From positions 62,001 to 126,000 of the forward strand of contig JBFWQE010000001.1 of NCBI GenBank assembly GCA_050249615.1: DNA of 64,000 nt. Reading direction: 5' to 3'. Below the pieces are notes generated by a model that saw only the letters and a list, made by a program, of their open reading frames with translations, did not search any database and was not told the DNA's origin. The position numbers were made by a program, and so were the translations under genes. Of the stretch, positions 18,753 to 26,830 are shown one piece after another (the stretch's first letter is position 1; each line of letters opens with the position of its first letter). This DNA comes from VFZN01 sp050249615. GTDB lineage: Bacteria > Acidobacteriota > Vicinamibacteria > Vicinamibacterales > UBA2999.

Positions 18753-19364
18753 CTACGAGCCGCCAGCCTTGCGCGGCGTGGTCGTCTTCTTTGCGGCGCC
18801 GCGGGCGGGACGGCTGGCCTTGGACTTCGCGGCGCCGTCACCCTTGGCCTTCTTGCCTCCCCGCAGGCGCTCGGCCGCTGAGCGGAGCCGCTCCCCCACG
18901 CTCTTCTGCGTCTTGGCGCCCTCGGCCTGGGCGGCCTCATCGGCGGCCTTGCGCTCGGCCTCGGCCTTCTTCGGGTCGTACTCGCTGCCGACGAGCTCGA
19001 TCTGGGCCACCTCGGCGGCGTCGCCGCGCCGGTGCCCCAGCTTGAGGATGCGGGTGTACCCGCCCGGCCGCGACTCGAACCGCGGGGCCAGCTCGTCGAA
19101 CAGCTTGGTGACGACGTCCTCGTTGTGGACGTCGCGCATCACGAGGCGCCGGGCCGAGAGGGTCCTGCCCTTCGGGTCGGCGGCCTTCACCCCGCGCTTG
19201 GCGATGGTGATGATGCGCTCGACGAACGGCCGCAGCTCCTTGGCCTTCGGCACGGTCGTCTCGATGCGCTCGTGCATCAGCAGCGCCGTCGCCTGGTTGC
19301 GAAGGAGCGCGATGCGGTGCTCGGAGACCCGGCCGAGCTTCCGGTGTGCATTACGGTGGCGCAT
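18753..19364 (-). CDS. rplQ: Ribosomal protein L17 with long basic tail
   Basis: 203 residues. The L17 core spans 1 to about 126, starting MRHRNAHRKLGR. A tail of about 77 residues rich in Lys, Ala and Arg follows, whereas L17 is usually 115-130 residues. L17 sits near the peptide exit tunnel of the large subunit. It is the last gene of the alpha operon, after rpoA. The tail may be disordered and RNA-binding; that is inferred from composition only. Confidence 0.95.
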   Translation of the reverse strand: MRHRNAHRKLGRVSEHRIALLRNQATALLMHERIETTVPKAKELRPFVERIITIAKRGVKAADPKGRTLSARRLVMRDVHNEDVVTKLFDELAPRFESRPGGYTRILKLGHRRGDAAEVAQIELVGSEYDPKKAEAERKAADEAAQAEGAKTQKSVGERLRSAAERLRGGKKAKGDGAAKSKASRPARGAAKKTTTPRKAGGS

Positions 19365-19385
19365 GGCGTCTTGTCCCTATCGGAG

Positions 19386-20366
19386 CTACTCCGCCGCCGA
19401 GGGCTGGTCCAGCTTCATGCCGAGGCTCAGACCCATCGTCTGCAGGATCTCCTTGATCTCGTTGAGCGACTTCCGGCCGAAGTTCTTCGTCTTCAGCATG
19501 TCGGTCTCGCTCTTCTGCACGAGCTCCCGAATCGTGCGGATGTTGGCGTTCTTCAGGCAGTTGTACGACCGCACCGAGAGCTCGAGTTCCTCGACGCTCT
19601 TGTCGAGGTGCTCGTTGGCGACGCCCAGGCGCGCCGGCTCCGTGGACACGTCCAGGTCTTCCTCGTCCTCGTCCTCGAGGTTGATGAAGATGTTGAGGTG
19701 GTCGCGCACCAGCTTGGCGGCCAGCGACACCGCGTCGCCCGGCGTGACCGACCCGTTGGTCCACACCTCGAGCGTCAGCTTGTCGTAGTCGGTCGCCTGT
19801 CCGACGCGCGCCGACTCGACCAGGTAGTTCACCTTCTTCACCGGCGAGTGCACCGAGTCGATGGGGATCCAGCCGATGCCGAGGTCCTCGTCGAAGTTGC
19901 GGTCGGCCGCGACGTAGCCGCGCCCCCGCTTCACGCGGAGCTGCATGTGGAGCTTGCCGCCCTCCGACACCGTGGCGATGTGGGCGTCGGGCTCGAGGAT
20001 CTCGACGTCCTGGTCCACCTCGATGTCCCGGGCGCGCACCGGGCCCGGCTTGTCCACGCGCACGGTCAGCGTCTTGGTGTGGTCGACGTGGCACTTGAGC
20101 GGCAGCTGCTTCAGGTTGAGGATGATGTCGGTCGCGTCCTCGACCACGCCCTTGATGGGCGAGAACTCGTGCAGCACGCCGTCGATCTGCACGGCGGTGA
20201 TGGCCGCGCCCTCGATGGACGAGAGCAGCACCCGGCGGAGGGCGTTGCCCACCGTGGTGCCGAATCCGCGCTCGAACGGCTGCGCATAGAAGCGCCCGAA
20301 CCGGTCGGTGAGCGTCTCGCGTTCGAAGTCGAGGCGCTTGGGGCGCTGAAATCCTTTCCAGAGCAT
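19386..20366 (-). CDS. rpoA: RNA polymerase alpha subunit
   Basis: 326 residues, the usual length. The N-terminal dimerisation domains contain ERGFGTTVGNALRRVLLSS, which begins assembly with beta and beta'. The C-terminal domain (about 255-320, with RSYNCLKNANIRTIRELV) binds UP elements and activators. It lies between rpsD and rplQ as in most bacteria. The 180-bp gap before it is unusually long for this operon and holds hairpins. Confidence 0.98.
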   Translation of the reverse strand: MLWKGFQRPKRLDFERETLTDRFGRFYAQPFERGFGTTVGNALRRVLLSSIEGAAITAVQIDGVLHEFSPIKGVVEDATDIILNLKQLPLKCHVDHTKTLTVRVDKPGPVRARDIEVDQDVEILEPDAHIATVSEGGKLHMQLRVKRGRGYVAADRNFDEDLGIGWIPIDSVHSPVKKVNYLVESARVGQATDYDKLTLEVWTNGSVTPGDAVSLAAKLVRDHLNIFINLEDEDEEDLDVSTEPARLGVANEHLDKSVEELELSVRSYNCLKNANIRTIRELVQKSETDMLKTKNFGRKSLNEIKEILQTMGLSLGMKLDQPSAAE

Positions 20367-20406
20367 CGTGATGTCCTTTCGCCAAACGGGCCGGCAGCCC
20401 GGCCTC

Positions 20407-20449
20407 CAGACCTGCGGGTTACGGCCCCCGGCCTCCCGCTGCAGGTCTG
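20407..20449. repeat. Inverted repeat between rpsD and rpoA, outer hairpin
   Basis: CAGACCTGC at 20407-20415 pairs with GCAGGTCTG at 20441-20449. The C/G-rich interior can pair further (CGGG with CCCG). It is the third stem met by polymerase after rpsD. Confidence 0.7.
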
Positions 20450-20480
20450 ACGAGCTGCGGGCCGTGGGCTGGCGGAATCC

Positions 20481-20500
20481 GCCGAGGCTGAAGCCTCGGC
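20481..20500. repeat. Perfect hairpin in the rpsD-rpoA gap
   Basis: GCCGAGGC and GCCTCGGC form an 8-bp stem around a 4-nt loop (TGAA on plus, TTCA on minus). No T-run follows in the direction of transcription. It has the same layout as the hairpin at 20520-20541. Confidence 0.85.
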
Positions 20501-20519
20501 GCTCCGTACGCGAACGGCG

Positions 20520-20541
20520 CGCCGGGACGTCAGTCCCGGCG
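20520..20541. repeat. Perfect hairpin just after rpsD
   Basis: CGCCGGGAC and GTCCCGGCG form a 9-bp stem around GTCA, starting 6 bp past the rpsD stop. With the hairpin at 20481-20500 it looks like a pair of REP-like elements or an mRNA-stabilising structure between two operon segments. Confidence 0.85.
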
Positions 20542-20546
20542 TCACC

Positions 20547-21173
20547 CTACTTGCTGTACAACTCGACGATGAGCTGCTCCTGCACGGGCAGGTTGATCTG
20601 CTCGCGCGTCGGCATCGACATCACCTTGCCGCCCATGGCGCCGTCGAGGTTCAGCCACTCGGGGATGCCGCGGCCCTTCACCTCCTCCATCGCGTGCAGG
20701 ATGGATGCGTTCTGGCGGCTGCCCTCGCGGACCGTCACCACGTCGCCCGCCTTCAGCGAGTACGAGGGGATGTCCACCTTCCTGCCGTTGACCAGGAAGT
20801 GGCCGTGGCGCACCAGCTGCCGCGCCTGCGCGCGCGAGGTGGCGAAGCCCAGGCGGTAGACGGCGTTGTCGAGGCGCCGCTCCAGCAGTTGCAGCAGCGT
20901 CTCGCCGGTGATCCCGCGGGTGCGGTCCGCCTGCTCGAAGTACCGGCGGAACTGGTCCTCCAGCACGCCGTAGATGCGCTTCACCTTCTGCTTCTCGCGC
21001 AGCTGCACGCCGTAGCCCACCATCTTCGCGCGGCGCGCCCGGCCGTGCTGGCCCGGCGGCATGTTGCGCTTCTCGATGGCGCACTTCTCGGTGTAGCACC
21101 GTTCGCCCTTGAGGAACAGCTTCATCCCCTCGCGGCGGCAGAGACGGCAGACGGGTCCGTTGTAACGAGCCAT
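20547..21173 (-). CDS. rpsD: Ribosomal protein S4, zinc-binding type
   Basis: 208 residues. The N-terminus carries four cysteines (Cys9, Cys12, Cys26, Cys31) of the zinc-containing S4 form. An S4 RNA-binding domain follows (near 98-160, RRLDNAVYRLGFATSRAQAR). S4 starts assembly of the 30S body, and in many bacteria it represses its own operon. It follows rpsK after 27 bp. Confidence 0.97.
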   Translation of the reverse strand: MARYNGPVCRLCRREGMKLFLKGERCYTEKCAIEKRNMPPGQHGRARRAKMVGYGVQLREKQKVKRIYGVLEDQFRRYFEQADRTRGITGETLLQLLERRLDNAVYRLGFATSRAQARQLVRHGHFLVNGRKVDIPSYSLKAGDVVTVREGSRQNASILHAMEEVKGRGIPEWLNLDGAMGGKVMSMPTREQINLPVQEQLIVELYSK

Positions 21174-21200
21174 GAAATTCGATCCTTCTCAGTCCAGAAG

Positions 21201-21632
21201 TTACACCCGCCGCCGCTTCGGCGGCCGGCACCCGTTGTGCGGGATCGGCGTGACGTCGCGGATGGACTTCACCTCGAGCCCGGCGGTCGAGAGCGCGCGG
21301 ATGGCCGACTCGCGGCCCGAGCCGGGCCCCTTGACCAGCACGTCGCACGAGCGCATGCCGAAGGTCTTGGCGGCGTTGGTCGCCGTGAGCGCGGCCTGCG
21401 TGGCGGCGAACGGCGTGCCCTTGCGCGAGCCCTTGAACCCGATGGCGCCCGCGCTGGACCACGACACCACGGCGCCCTCGGCGTCGGTGATCGTCACCAG
21501 CGTGTTGTTGAACGAGGCCTGGATGTGCACGAACCCGTGGTGCACGATCCGCTTCTCGCCGCGCTTCTTGAACGTCTTCTTCTTGCGGGTGGATTCCTTC
21601 CCCGCCGCGCCCGTGCTCTCTGCTTTTGCCAT
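21201..21632 (-). CDS. rpsK: Ribosomal protein S11
   Basis: 143 residues. The N-terminal 25 are a Lys-rich extension. The core (HGFVHIQASFNNTLVTITD onward, ending NGCRPPKRRRV) matches S11 of the 30S platform. It sits 7 bp after rpsM. Confidence 0.97.
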   Translation of the reverse strand: MAKAESTGAAGKESTRKKKTFKKRGEKRIVHHGFVHIQASFNNTLVTITDAEGAVVSWSSAGAIGFKGSRKGTPFAATQAALTATNAAKTFGMRSCDVLVKGPGSGRESAIRALSTAGLEVKSIRDVTPIPHNGCRPPKRRRV

Positions 21633-21639
21633 GGCCTAC

Positions 21640-22014
21640 CTACACCGTCTTCTTCTTGGCGACCGCGCCCTTGCGCGGACCCTTGCGCGTGCGCGCGTTG
21701 GTGCGCGTGCGCTGCCCCCGGGCCGGCAGGTTCCGGCGGTGCCGGCTGCCGCGGAAGCTGCCGATCTCGATGAGCCGCTTGATGTTGAGCGAGATCTCCT
21801 TACGCAGATCGCCCTCCACCCCGCCCTGCTCCTCGATCACCCGGCTGATCTTCCGCACGTCGTCGTCGGAGAGATCCTTGACGCGGACGTCGGGGCTGAC
21901 CCCCGCGGTCTCGAGGATCCGGTTCGAGCGGTGGCGCCCGATCCCGAAGATGTACGTGAGCCCGATCTCCACGCGCTTGTTGCGGGGCAGATCGACACCT
22001 GAAATGCGTGCCAT
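21640..22014 (-). CDS. rpsM: Ribosomal protein S13
   Basis: 124 residues from ATG 22014 (MARISGVDLPRNKRVEIGLT), the usual S13 length. The frame is open further upstream but would read into rpmJ. The basic C-terminus (GQRTRTNARTRKGPRK) contacts the P-site tRNA in the 30S head. It is 11 bp after rpmJ. Confidence 0.97.
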   Translation of the reverse strand: MARISGVDLPRNKRVEIGLTYIFGIGRHRSNRILETAGVSPDVRVKDLSDDDVRKISRVIEEQGGVEGDLRKEISLNIKRLIEIGSFRGSRHRRNLPARGQRTRTNARTRKGPRKGAVAKKKTV

Positions 22015-22025
22015 AGGTCCTCGCC

Positions 22026-22139
22026 TTATCCTTGCCGCTGCTTGTGCTTCTGGTTCGTGCAGATCACCCGCACGATCCCGCGACGGCGCACGATCTTGCA
22101 CTTGTCGCAGATCTTCTTGACTGACGCTCGTACTTTCAT
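22026..22139 (-). CDS. rpmJ: Ribosomal protein L36, zinc type
   Basis: A 37-residue gene. It starts MKVRASVKKICDKCK and has zinc ligands Cys11, Cys14, Cys27 and His32. L36 is the smallest 50S protein. It lies between infA and rpsM, its usual place in the spc/alpha region. Confidence 0.96.
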   Translation of the reverse strand: MKVRASVKKICDKCKIVRRRGIVRVICTNQKHKQRQG

Positions 22140-22151
22140 CGCTCGCTCCGT

Positions 22152-22355
22152 TTACAGCCTCTCAAGAACCCGCCCGCGACCACGGTCGTTCGCCATCAGC
22201 GCGATGCGGACGCGATCCCCGACCACGAGCCTCACGTAATTCCGCCGCACCGGGTCCGCGTGATGCGCGATCACCTGGTGCCGCCCGCCCTCGAGCACCA
22301 CCTTGACCAGCTCGCTCGGCAGCAACTCGACCACCGTGCCCTCGGCCTCGGTCAC
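22152..22355 (-). CDS. infA: Divergent translation initiation factor IF-1
   Basis: 67 residues from GTG 22355, whose GTGA overlaps the map stop. It is an S1/OB-fold protein of IF-1 length (usually 70-72). EAEGTVVELL matches IEVEGTVVE, and NYVRLVVGDRVRI aligns with NFIRILPGDKV. The normal HISGKMR segment is replaced by HHADPVRR and the C-terminal motif DLTRGRI by NDRGRGRV. The place between map and rpmJ supports IF-1. The frame extends to 22472 as a shadow of map. Confidence 0.75.
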   Translation of the reverse strand: MTEAEGTVVELLPSELVKVVLEGGRHQVIAHHADPVRRNYVRLVVGDRVRIALMANDRGRGRVLERL

Positions 22356-23122
22356 ACCGCCCCGACCGCCACCTGATCCCGCAGCGTCAGCACCCGGCAG
22401 CCCGTCGCCGTCACCGCCACCGTGTGTTCGAAGTGCGCCGAGAGGCTGCCGTCCTTCGTCACGGCCGTCCACCCGTCGGACAGCACCTTCACCGCGGCCT
22501 TCCCCACGTTCACCATCGGTTCGATGGCCAGCACCATCCCCTCGGCCAGCCTGGCGCCGCGGCCCGCCGTGCCGTAGTTCGGGATCTGCGGCTCCTCATG
22601 GAGCGCCGTCCCGATTCCGTGCCCCACGAACTCGCGGACCACCGAGTATCCGTGCGCCTCGACGTGCTGCTGGACGGCCGCCCCGATGTCGTGCACCCGC
22701 GCGCCCGCGCGCACCACGGCGATGGCCCGCTCGAGCGCCGCCTGCGTCACCGCGAGCAGCCGCTCGGCTTCCGGCGAGATGCGCCCCACCGGCACGGTCA
22801 CCGCCGAGTCCCCGTAGAACCCGTCCAGCCGGGCGCCCATGTCGATGGACACGATGTCGCCCTCGACGAGCTTCCGGTCGTTCGGGATCCCGTGGATCAC
22901 CTGCTCGTTCACCGACGCGCAGATGGTCGCCGGATACCCGTGGTATCCCTTGAACGCCGGCGCGGCGCCCGCCTCGACGAGCCGCTGCTCGGCCAGCCGG
23001 TCCAGGTCGCGCGTGGTCACCCCGGGCGCCGTCGCGCCCATCAGCTCGGCCAGCACGCGGGCCACCAGCGCGTTGACCCGCGCCAGCCGCTCGAGCTCCG
23101 CCGCCGATCGGCAGTTGATCAC
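22352..23122 (-). CDS. map: Methionine aminopeptidase, type I
   Basis: 256 residues from GTG 23122, overlapping the adk stop (GTGA). It removes the initiator Met from new proteins. Metal ligands are seen in SIDMGARLDGFYGDSAV (two Asp), FVGHGIG (His), AIEPMV (Glu) and SAHFEHTV (Glu). The HGIPN substrate motif is present. It belongs to the secY-adk-map-infA-rpmJ run common in bacteria. Confidence 0.96.
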   Translation of the reverse strand: MINCRSAAELERLARVNALVARVLAELMGATAPGVTTRDLDRLAEQRLVEAGAAPAFKGYHGYPATICASVNEQVIHGIPNDRKLVEGDIVSIDMGARLDGFYGDSAVTVPVGRISPEAERLLAVTQAALERAIAVVRAGARVHDIGAAVQQHVEAHGYSVVREFVGHGIGTALHEEPQIPNYGTAGRGARLAEGMVLAIEPMVNVGKAAVKVLSDGWTAVTKDGSLSAHFEHTVAVTATGCRVLTLRDQVAVGAV

Positions 23123-23808
23123 GCTCGCGCTCCAGGCGGCACCGACAGCCCCGCCGCCGTCGCGACGCCCATGACAGCGGCCACCAGCGCTTCCCGCACC
23201 TGCTCGGGCCCCTGGGCTCCATCGATGACCCGGAACGTCGGACGCTGGCTGTAGTACGCGATCATGGGCCGCGTGTCCCGCCAGTACACCCGCAACCGTT
23301 CCCGCACCACCGCCTCGGTGTCGTCCGAGCGTGTGACGAGTTCTCCCCCGCACTTCTCGCAGCGCTGCACCGTCGCCGGGTTGGAGCCGAACGCCGACAC
23401 GTTGGTGCCGCACACCTTGCACACCCGGCGCGCCTGAACCCGCCGCACGAGCTCCTCGTCGGGCACCTGCATCTCGACGACGATGAGCGGGTCCCGGCCG
23501 GCCACGATGCCGTCGAGCGCTTCCGCCTGGGGCACGGTGCGCGGAAAGCCGTCCAGCACGAACCCGCCGCCGACATCCGGCCGTCCCAGCCGCTCGCGGA
23601 CGATGCCGGTGATGAGCTCGTCGCTCACCAGCTCGCCCCGTTCCATCACCGCCTTGACCACCCGCCCGAGCTCGCTGCCGCTCTGCACCGCCTCGCGGAG
23701 GATGTCCCCCGTCGAGATCCTGGGGATCCCATGCTCCCTGGCGAAGCGCTCGGCCTGCGTCCCCTTGCCGGCGCCCGGGGGTCCCAGCATCACAACGTTG
23801 AGCGCCAC
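23119..23808 (-). CDS. adk: Adenylate kinase with zinc-binding lid
   Basis: 229 residues from GTG 23808, 4 bp after secY. The P-loop is GPPGAGKGTQ at 9-18, and DGFPRT at about 85-90 binds nucleotide. The lid domain has four cysteines in two CxxC pairs (CKVC and CEKC), the structural zinc form. It interconverts ATP, ADP and AMP. The C-terminus ends shortly after the map start overlap. Confidence 0.96.
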   Translation of the reverse strand: MALNVVMLGPPGAGKGTQAERFAREHGIPRISTGDILREAVQSGSELGRVVKAVMERGELVSDELITGIVRERLGRPDVGGGFVLDGFPRTVPQAEALDGIVAGRDPLIVVEMQVPDEELVRRVQARRVCKVCGTNVSAFGSNPATVQRCEKCGGELVTRSDDTEAVVRERLRVYWRDTRPMIAYYSQRPTFRVIDGAQGPEQVREALVAAVMGVATAAGLSVPPGARA

Positions 23809-23812
23809 GTCC

Positions 23813-25201
23813 TCACCCGCGACGCCCGCGAATCCGCGTCTTCTTCATGAACCCGTCGTAGTGCCGCATGATCAGCTGCGACTCCACCTGGTTCACGGTG
23901 TCCATGGCCACGCCCACGACGATGAGCAGCGACGTGCCGCCGAAGAAGAACTGCACGTTCAGGCCCTCGGTGACGAACCGCGGCAGCAGCGCGTCGAGCG
24001 ACTCGCCGATGAATGGGATGGGCGCCACCTTGAACCCGGTCAGCAGGAACTCCGGCAGGATCGCGACCAGCGACAGGTACACGGCGCCCACCAGCGTGAT
24101 GCGCGCCAGGATGGTGTCGATGTACTCCGCCGTGCGCTTGCCCGGCCGGATACCCGGGATGAACCCGCCGTACTTCCGCATGTTCTCGGCCACGTCGTCC
24201 GGGTTGAAGATGATGGCCGTGTAGAAGTACGCGAAGAAGATGATGAGCGTGACGTAGAGCAGGTTGTACAGCGGCATGCCGTACTGCAGCTGCCGCACGA
24301 CCGCATCGGCCCAGCCGCCCGCCTGCAGCATCCCGGCGAACGTCCCGGGGAACGTCAGGATCGAGCTGGCGAAGATGACGGGGATCACGCCGCCCGTGTT
24401 CACCTTGAGCGGGATGTGCGTGCTGGATCCGCCGTACTGCCGCCGACCCACCACGCGCTTGGCGTACTGCACGGTGATCCGCCGGTGCGCCCGCTCGACG
24501 TAGATGATGGCCGCGATGACCAGCACCATCAGCAGCACCAGGAACGCCACGACCAGCAGGCTCATCTGCCCGGTGCGCATCTGGTCGAAGGTCGCGATGG
24601 CCGCGCTCGGCAGCCCCACCACGATGCCTGCGAAGATGATGAGCGACATCCCGTTGCCGATGCCCCGCTCGGTAATCTGCTCACCGAGCCACATGATGAA
24701 CATGGTGCCGGTCGTCAGCGTCAGCACGGCGCCGAGCCGGAAGCCCCAGCCCGGGTCGTACACCAGCGGCAGCCCGCCGGGGATGTCGGTGTTGCGCTCG
24801 AGCCAGATGGCGATGCCCATCGACTGGACCGCGGCCAGCAGCAGCGTCAGGTACCGCGTGTACTGCGTGATCTTCCGCCGTCCCAGCTCGCCTTCCTTCG
24901 ACAGCCGCTCGAGGTACGGCCAGACCACGGTGAGCAGCTGGAGGATGATCGAGGCGCTGATGTACGGCATCACCCCGAGCGCGAAGATCGTGACCCGCGC
25001 CAGCGCGCCGCCCGTGAACATGTTGTACAGGCCCAGCATGGTGTTCTGCGCCTGCTGCGCCAGCACCTCGAGGGCCTCGGGGTTCACGCCGGGCGTCGGG
25101 ATGAAGATGCCGACACGGTAGATCGCCAGTATGCCGAGCGTGAACAGCACCCGGTTGCGGAGATCCGCGACGGCAAACAGATTTCTCAGGCTTTCGACCA
25201 C
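23813..25201 (-). CDS. secY: Preprotein translocase subunit SecY
   Basis: 462 residues from GTG 25201, 14 bp after rplO. About ten transmembrane helices and the SecY signatures (GVMPYISASIILQLL near 75-90, ITERGIGNGMSL near 165-176) are visible. It forms the protein-conducting channel with SecE, found at 59203 in this window, and SecG. It is somewhat longer than the usual 430-440 residues because of loop residues. Confidence 0.97.
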   Translation of the reverse strand: MVESLRNLFAVADLRNRVLFTLGILAIYRVGIFIPTPGVNPEALEVLAQQAQNTMLGLYNMFTGGALARVTIFALGVMPYISASIILQLLTVVWPYLERLSKEGELGRRKITQYTRYLTLLLAAVQSMGIAIWLERNTDIPGGLPLVYDPGWGFRLGAVLTLTTGTMFIMWLGEQITERGIGNGMSLIIFAGIVVGLPSAAIATFDQMRTGQMSLLVVAFLVLLMVLVIAAIIYVERAHRRITVQYAKRVVGRRQYGGSSTHIPLKVNTGGVIPVIFASSILTFPGTFAGMLQAGGWADAVVRQLQYGMPLYNLLYVTLIIFFAYFYTAIIFNPDDVAENMRKYGGFIPGIRPGKRTAEYIDTILARITLVGAVYLSLVAILPEFLLTGFKVAPIPFIGESLDALLPRFVTEGLNVQFFFGGTSLLIVVGVAMDTVNQVESQLIMRHYDGFMKKTRIRGRRG

Positions 25202-25215
25202 AGGAGTCGCCTCGA

Positions 25216-25659
25216 TCAGCTGATCGCTTCCGCCGTGCCACCCGCGGCCGCGATCTTCTCGGCCGCCTTGCCACTGAACTTGTGCGCCTGCACGGTCAGC
25301 GCCTTGGTCACCTCACCGCGGGCCAGCACCTTCACGGGCTGGCGGCTGTTGACCAGGCCGGCCGCCCGGAGCGTGTCGGGGCTCACCGTCGCGCCGGTGT
25401 CGAAGCGCGCCTCGATCTGGTCCAGGTTCACCACCTCGTACTCCGTCCGGAACACGTTGTTGAACCCGCGCTTCGGCACGCGCCGGTGCAGCGGCATCTG
25501 GCCGCCCTCGAACCCGCGCTTGTACGAGTAGCCCGAGCGCGACTGCGCGCCCTTGTTCCCGCGGCCGGCCGTCTTGCCGTTGCCCGACCCGGGACCGCGC
25601 CCCACGCGCTTGCGGTTGAACTTCGACCCGGGGGCCGGCTTGAGATTGTTGAGGCTCAT
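25216..25659 (-). CDS. rplO: Ribosomal protein L15
   Basis: 147 residues. The N-terminus (MSLNNLKPAPGS) and a glycine-rich basic stretch (RGPGSGNGKTAGRGNKG) are typical of L15, which threads into 23S rRNA. It is 4 bp after rpmD and precedes secY. Confidence 0.97.
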   Translation of the reverse strand: MSLNNLKPAPGSKFNRKRVGRGPGSGNGKTAGRGNKGAQSRSGYSYKRGFEGGQMPLHRRVPKRGFNNVFRTEYEVVNLDQIEARFDTGATVSPDTLRAAGLVNSRQPVKVLARGEVTKALTVQAHKFSGKAAEKIAAAGGTAEAIS

Positions 25660-25663
25660 GTCT

Positions 25664-25855
25664 CTACTCCACCACCTCGACGAGGTGGCGCACCTTGTGG
25701 ATCATCCCCCGGGTCTCCGGCGTGTCCGGGAGCTCCACCGTGTGGCGGATCTTCCGGAGGCCCATCCCCTGGACGGTCGCTGCCTGGGTCCGGTTGAAGC
25801 CAATCGGGCTCCGGACCAGCGTGATCTTCAGCGTCTTCTTCGCCTGCTCAGCCAT
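25664..25855 (-). CDS. rpmD: Ribosomal protein L30
   Basis: 63 residues, the usual length. KITLVRSPIGFNRTQAATVQ and the LRKIRHTVEL segment are diagnostic. It lies 12 bp after rpsE. Confidence 0.97.
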   Translation of the reverse strand: MAEQAKKTLKITLVRSPIGFNRTQAATVQGMGLRKIRHTVELPDTPETRGMIHKVRHLVEVVE

Positions 25856-25867
25856 GATCGTCCGTCC

Positions 25868-26389
25868 CTACGCCCGCCCGGGCGCGCTCATCTCCTCGGC
25901 GTCCTTGCCGCGAAGGCGCGCCACCAGGCCGGGATCCTTCAGCTGCTGCAGCGCCGTGAACGCCGCCCGCACCACGTTGTGCGGGTTGGCCGTCCCGAGC
26001 GACTTGGTCAGCACGTTCGAGACACCGGCCGACTCCACTACGGCGCGCACCGCGCCGCCCGCAATGATGCCCGTGCCCTCGGGGGCGGGCTTCAGCAGGA
26101 CGCGCCCGGCGCCGAAGCGCCCGACTACCGGGTGCGGCACCGTCGTCCCCTTGAGCGGCACGCGGATGAGGTTCTTCTTGGCCGCCTCGATCCCCTTCTT
26201 GATGGCCGAGGGCACTTCCTTGGCCTTGCCGACGCCGTAGCCCACCACGCCATGGCCGTCGCCGACGACCACCAGGGCGCTGAAGCTCAGGTTCTTGCCG
26301 CCCTTGACCACCTTGGTGACGCGGTTGATCGAAACCACCGTGTCCTTGATCTCGAGCTGGCCCGGGTCAATCTTCTCGCGTGTCCGCAT
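25868..26389 (-). CDS. rpsE: Ribosomal protein S5
   Basis: 173 residues. The double-stranded RNA-binding S5 domain (KDTVVSINRVTKVVKGGKNL) and the C-terminal domain (AGGAVRAVVESAGV, KSLGTANPHNVVRA) are intact. S5 helps keep decoding accurate. It follows rplR after a 47-bp gap that contains a heptamer array. Confidence 0.97.
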   Translation of the reverse strand: MRTREKIDPGQLEIKDTVVSINRVTKVVKGGKNLSFSALVVVGDGHGVVGYGVGKAKEVPSAIKKGIEAAKKNLIRVPLKGTTVPHPVVGRFGAGRVLLKPAPEGTGIIAGGAVRAVVESAGVSNVLTKSLGTANPHNVVRAAFTALQQLKDPGLVARLRGKDAEEMSAPGRA

Positions 26390-26396
26390 ACCGTTT

Positions 26397-26424
26397 CGCC
26401 TTTTGCCTTCTGCCTTCTGTCGTG
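26397..26424. repeat. 7-bp tandem array in the rplR-rpsE gap
   Basis: Four consecutive 7-bp units, CGCCTTT, TGCCTTC, TGCCTTC and TGTCGTG, fill most of the 47-bp gap. The outer two are degenerate. Confidence 0.75.
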
Positions 26425-26436
26425 TCCTGGCCGGGC

Positions 26437-26811
26437 CTAGAACTCCAGCCCGGCGCTGCGCGCGGCCTCGGCCACGGCGCGCACGCGCCCGTGGTACAGG
26501 AACCCGTTCCGGTCGAACACCACGCGCGTGATGCCCTTCTCCTTCAGGCGCTCGGCAATCGCCTGGCCCACCACCGCGGCGCCCCTGCGGTTGCTGCCGC
26601 GGGCGCCCTCCGCCAGGCGCGCCTTCAGCGCCGGTTCCACGCTCGACGCGGCTGCCAGCGTCCGTCCGGCCAGGTCGTCGATGACCTGCACGTAGATGTG
26701 CGCGCCGCTCCGGAACACGCTCAGGCGCGGCTGCTCGGCGGTCCCCTGCAGGCGCTTCCGGATCCGGAACTTGATCCGATCCCGGCGGTCTTCCTTCGTC
26801 TGGATTCTCAT
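26437..26811 (-). CDS. rplR: Ribosomal protein L18
   Basis: 124 residues. The 5S rRNA-binding core ends in VVFDRNGFLYHGRVRAVAEAAR with terminal LEF, as expected for L18. It lies 19 bp after rplF. Confidence 0.97.
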   Translation of the reverse strand: MRIQTKEDRRDRIKFRIRKRLQGTAEQPRLSVFRSGAHIYVQVIDDLAGRTLAAASSVEPALKARLAEGARGSNRRGAAVVGQAIAERLKEKGITRVVFDRNGFLYHGRVRAVAEAARSAGLEF

Positions 26812-26830
26812 ACGCTCACCAGTTGCTCGA

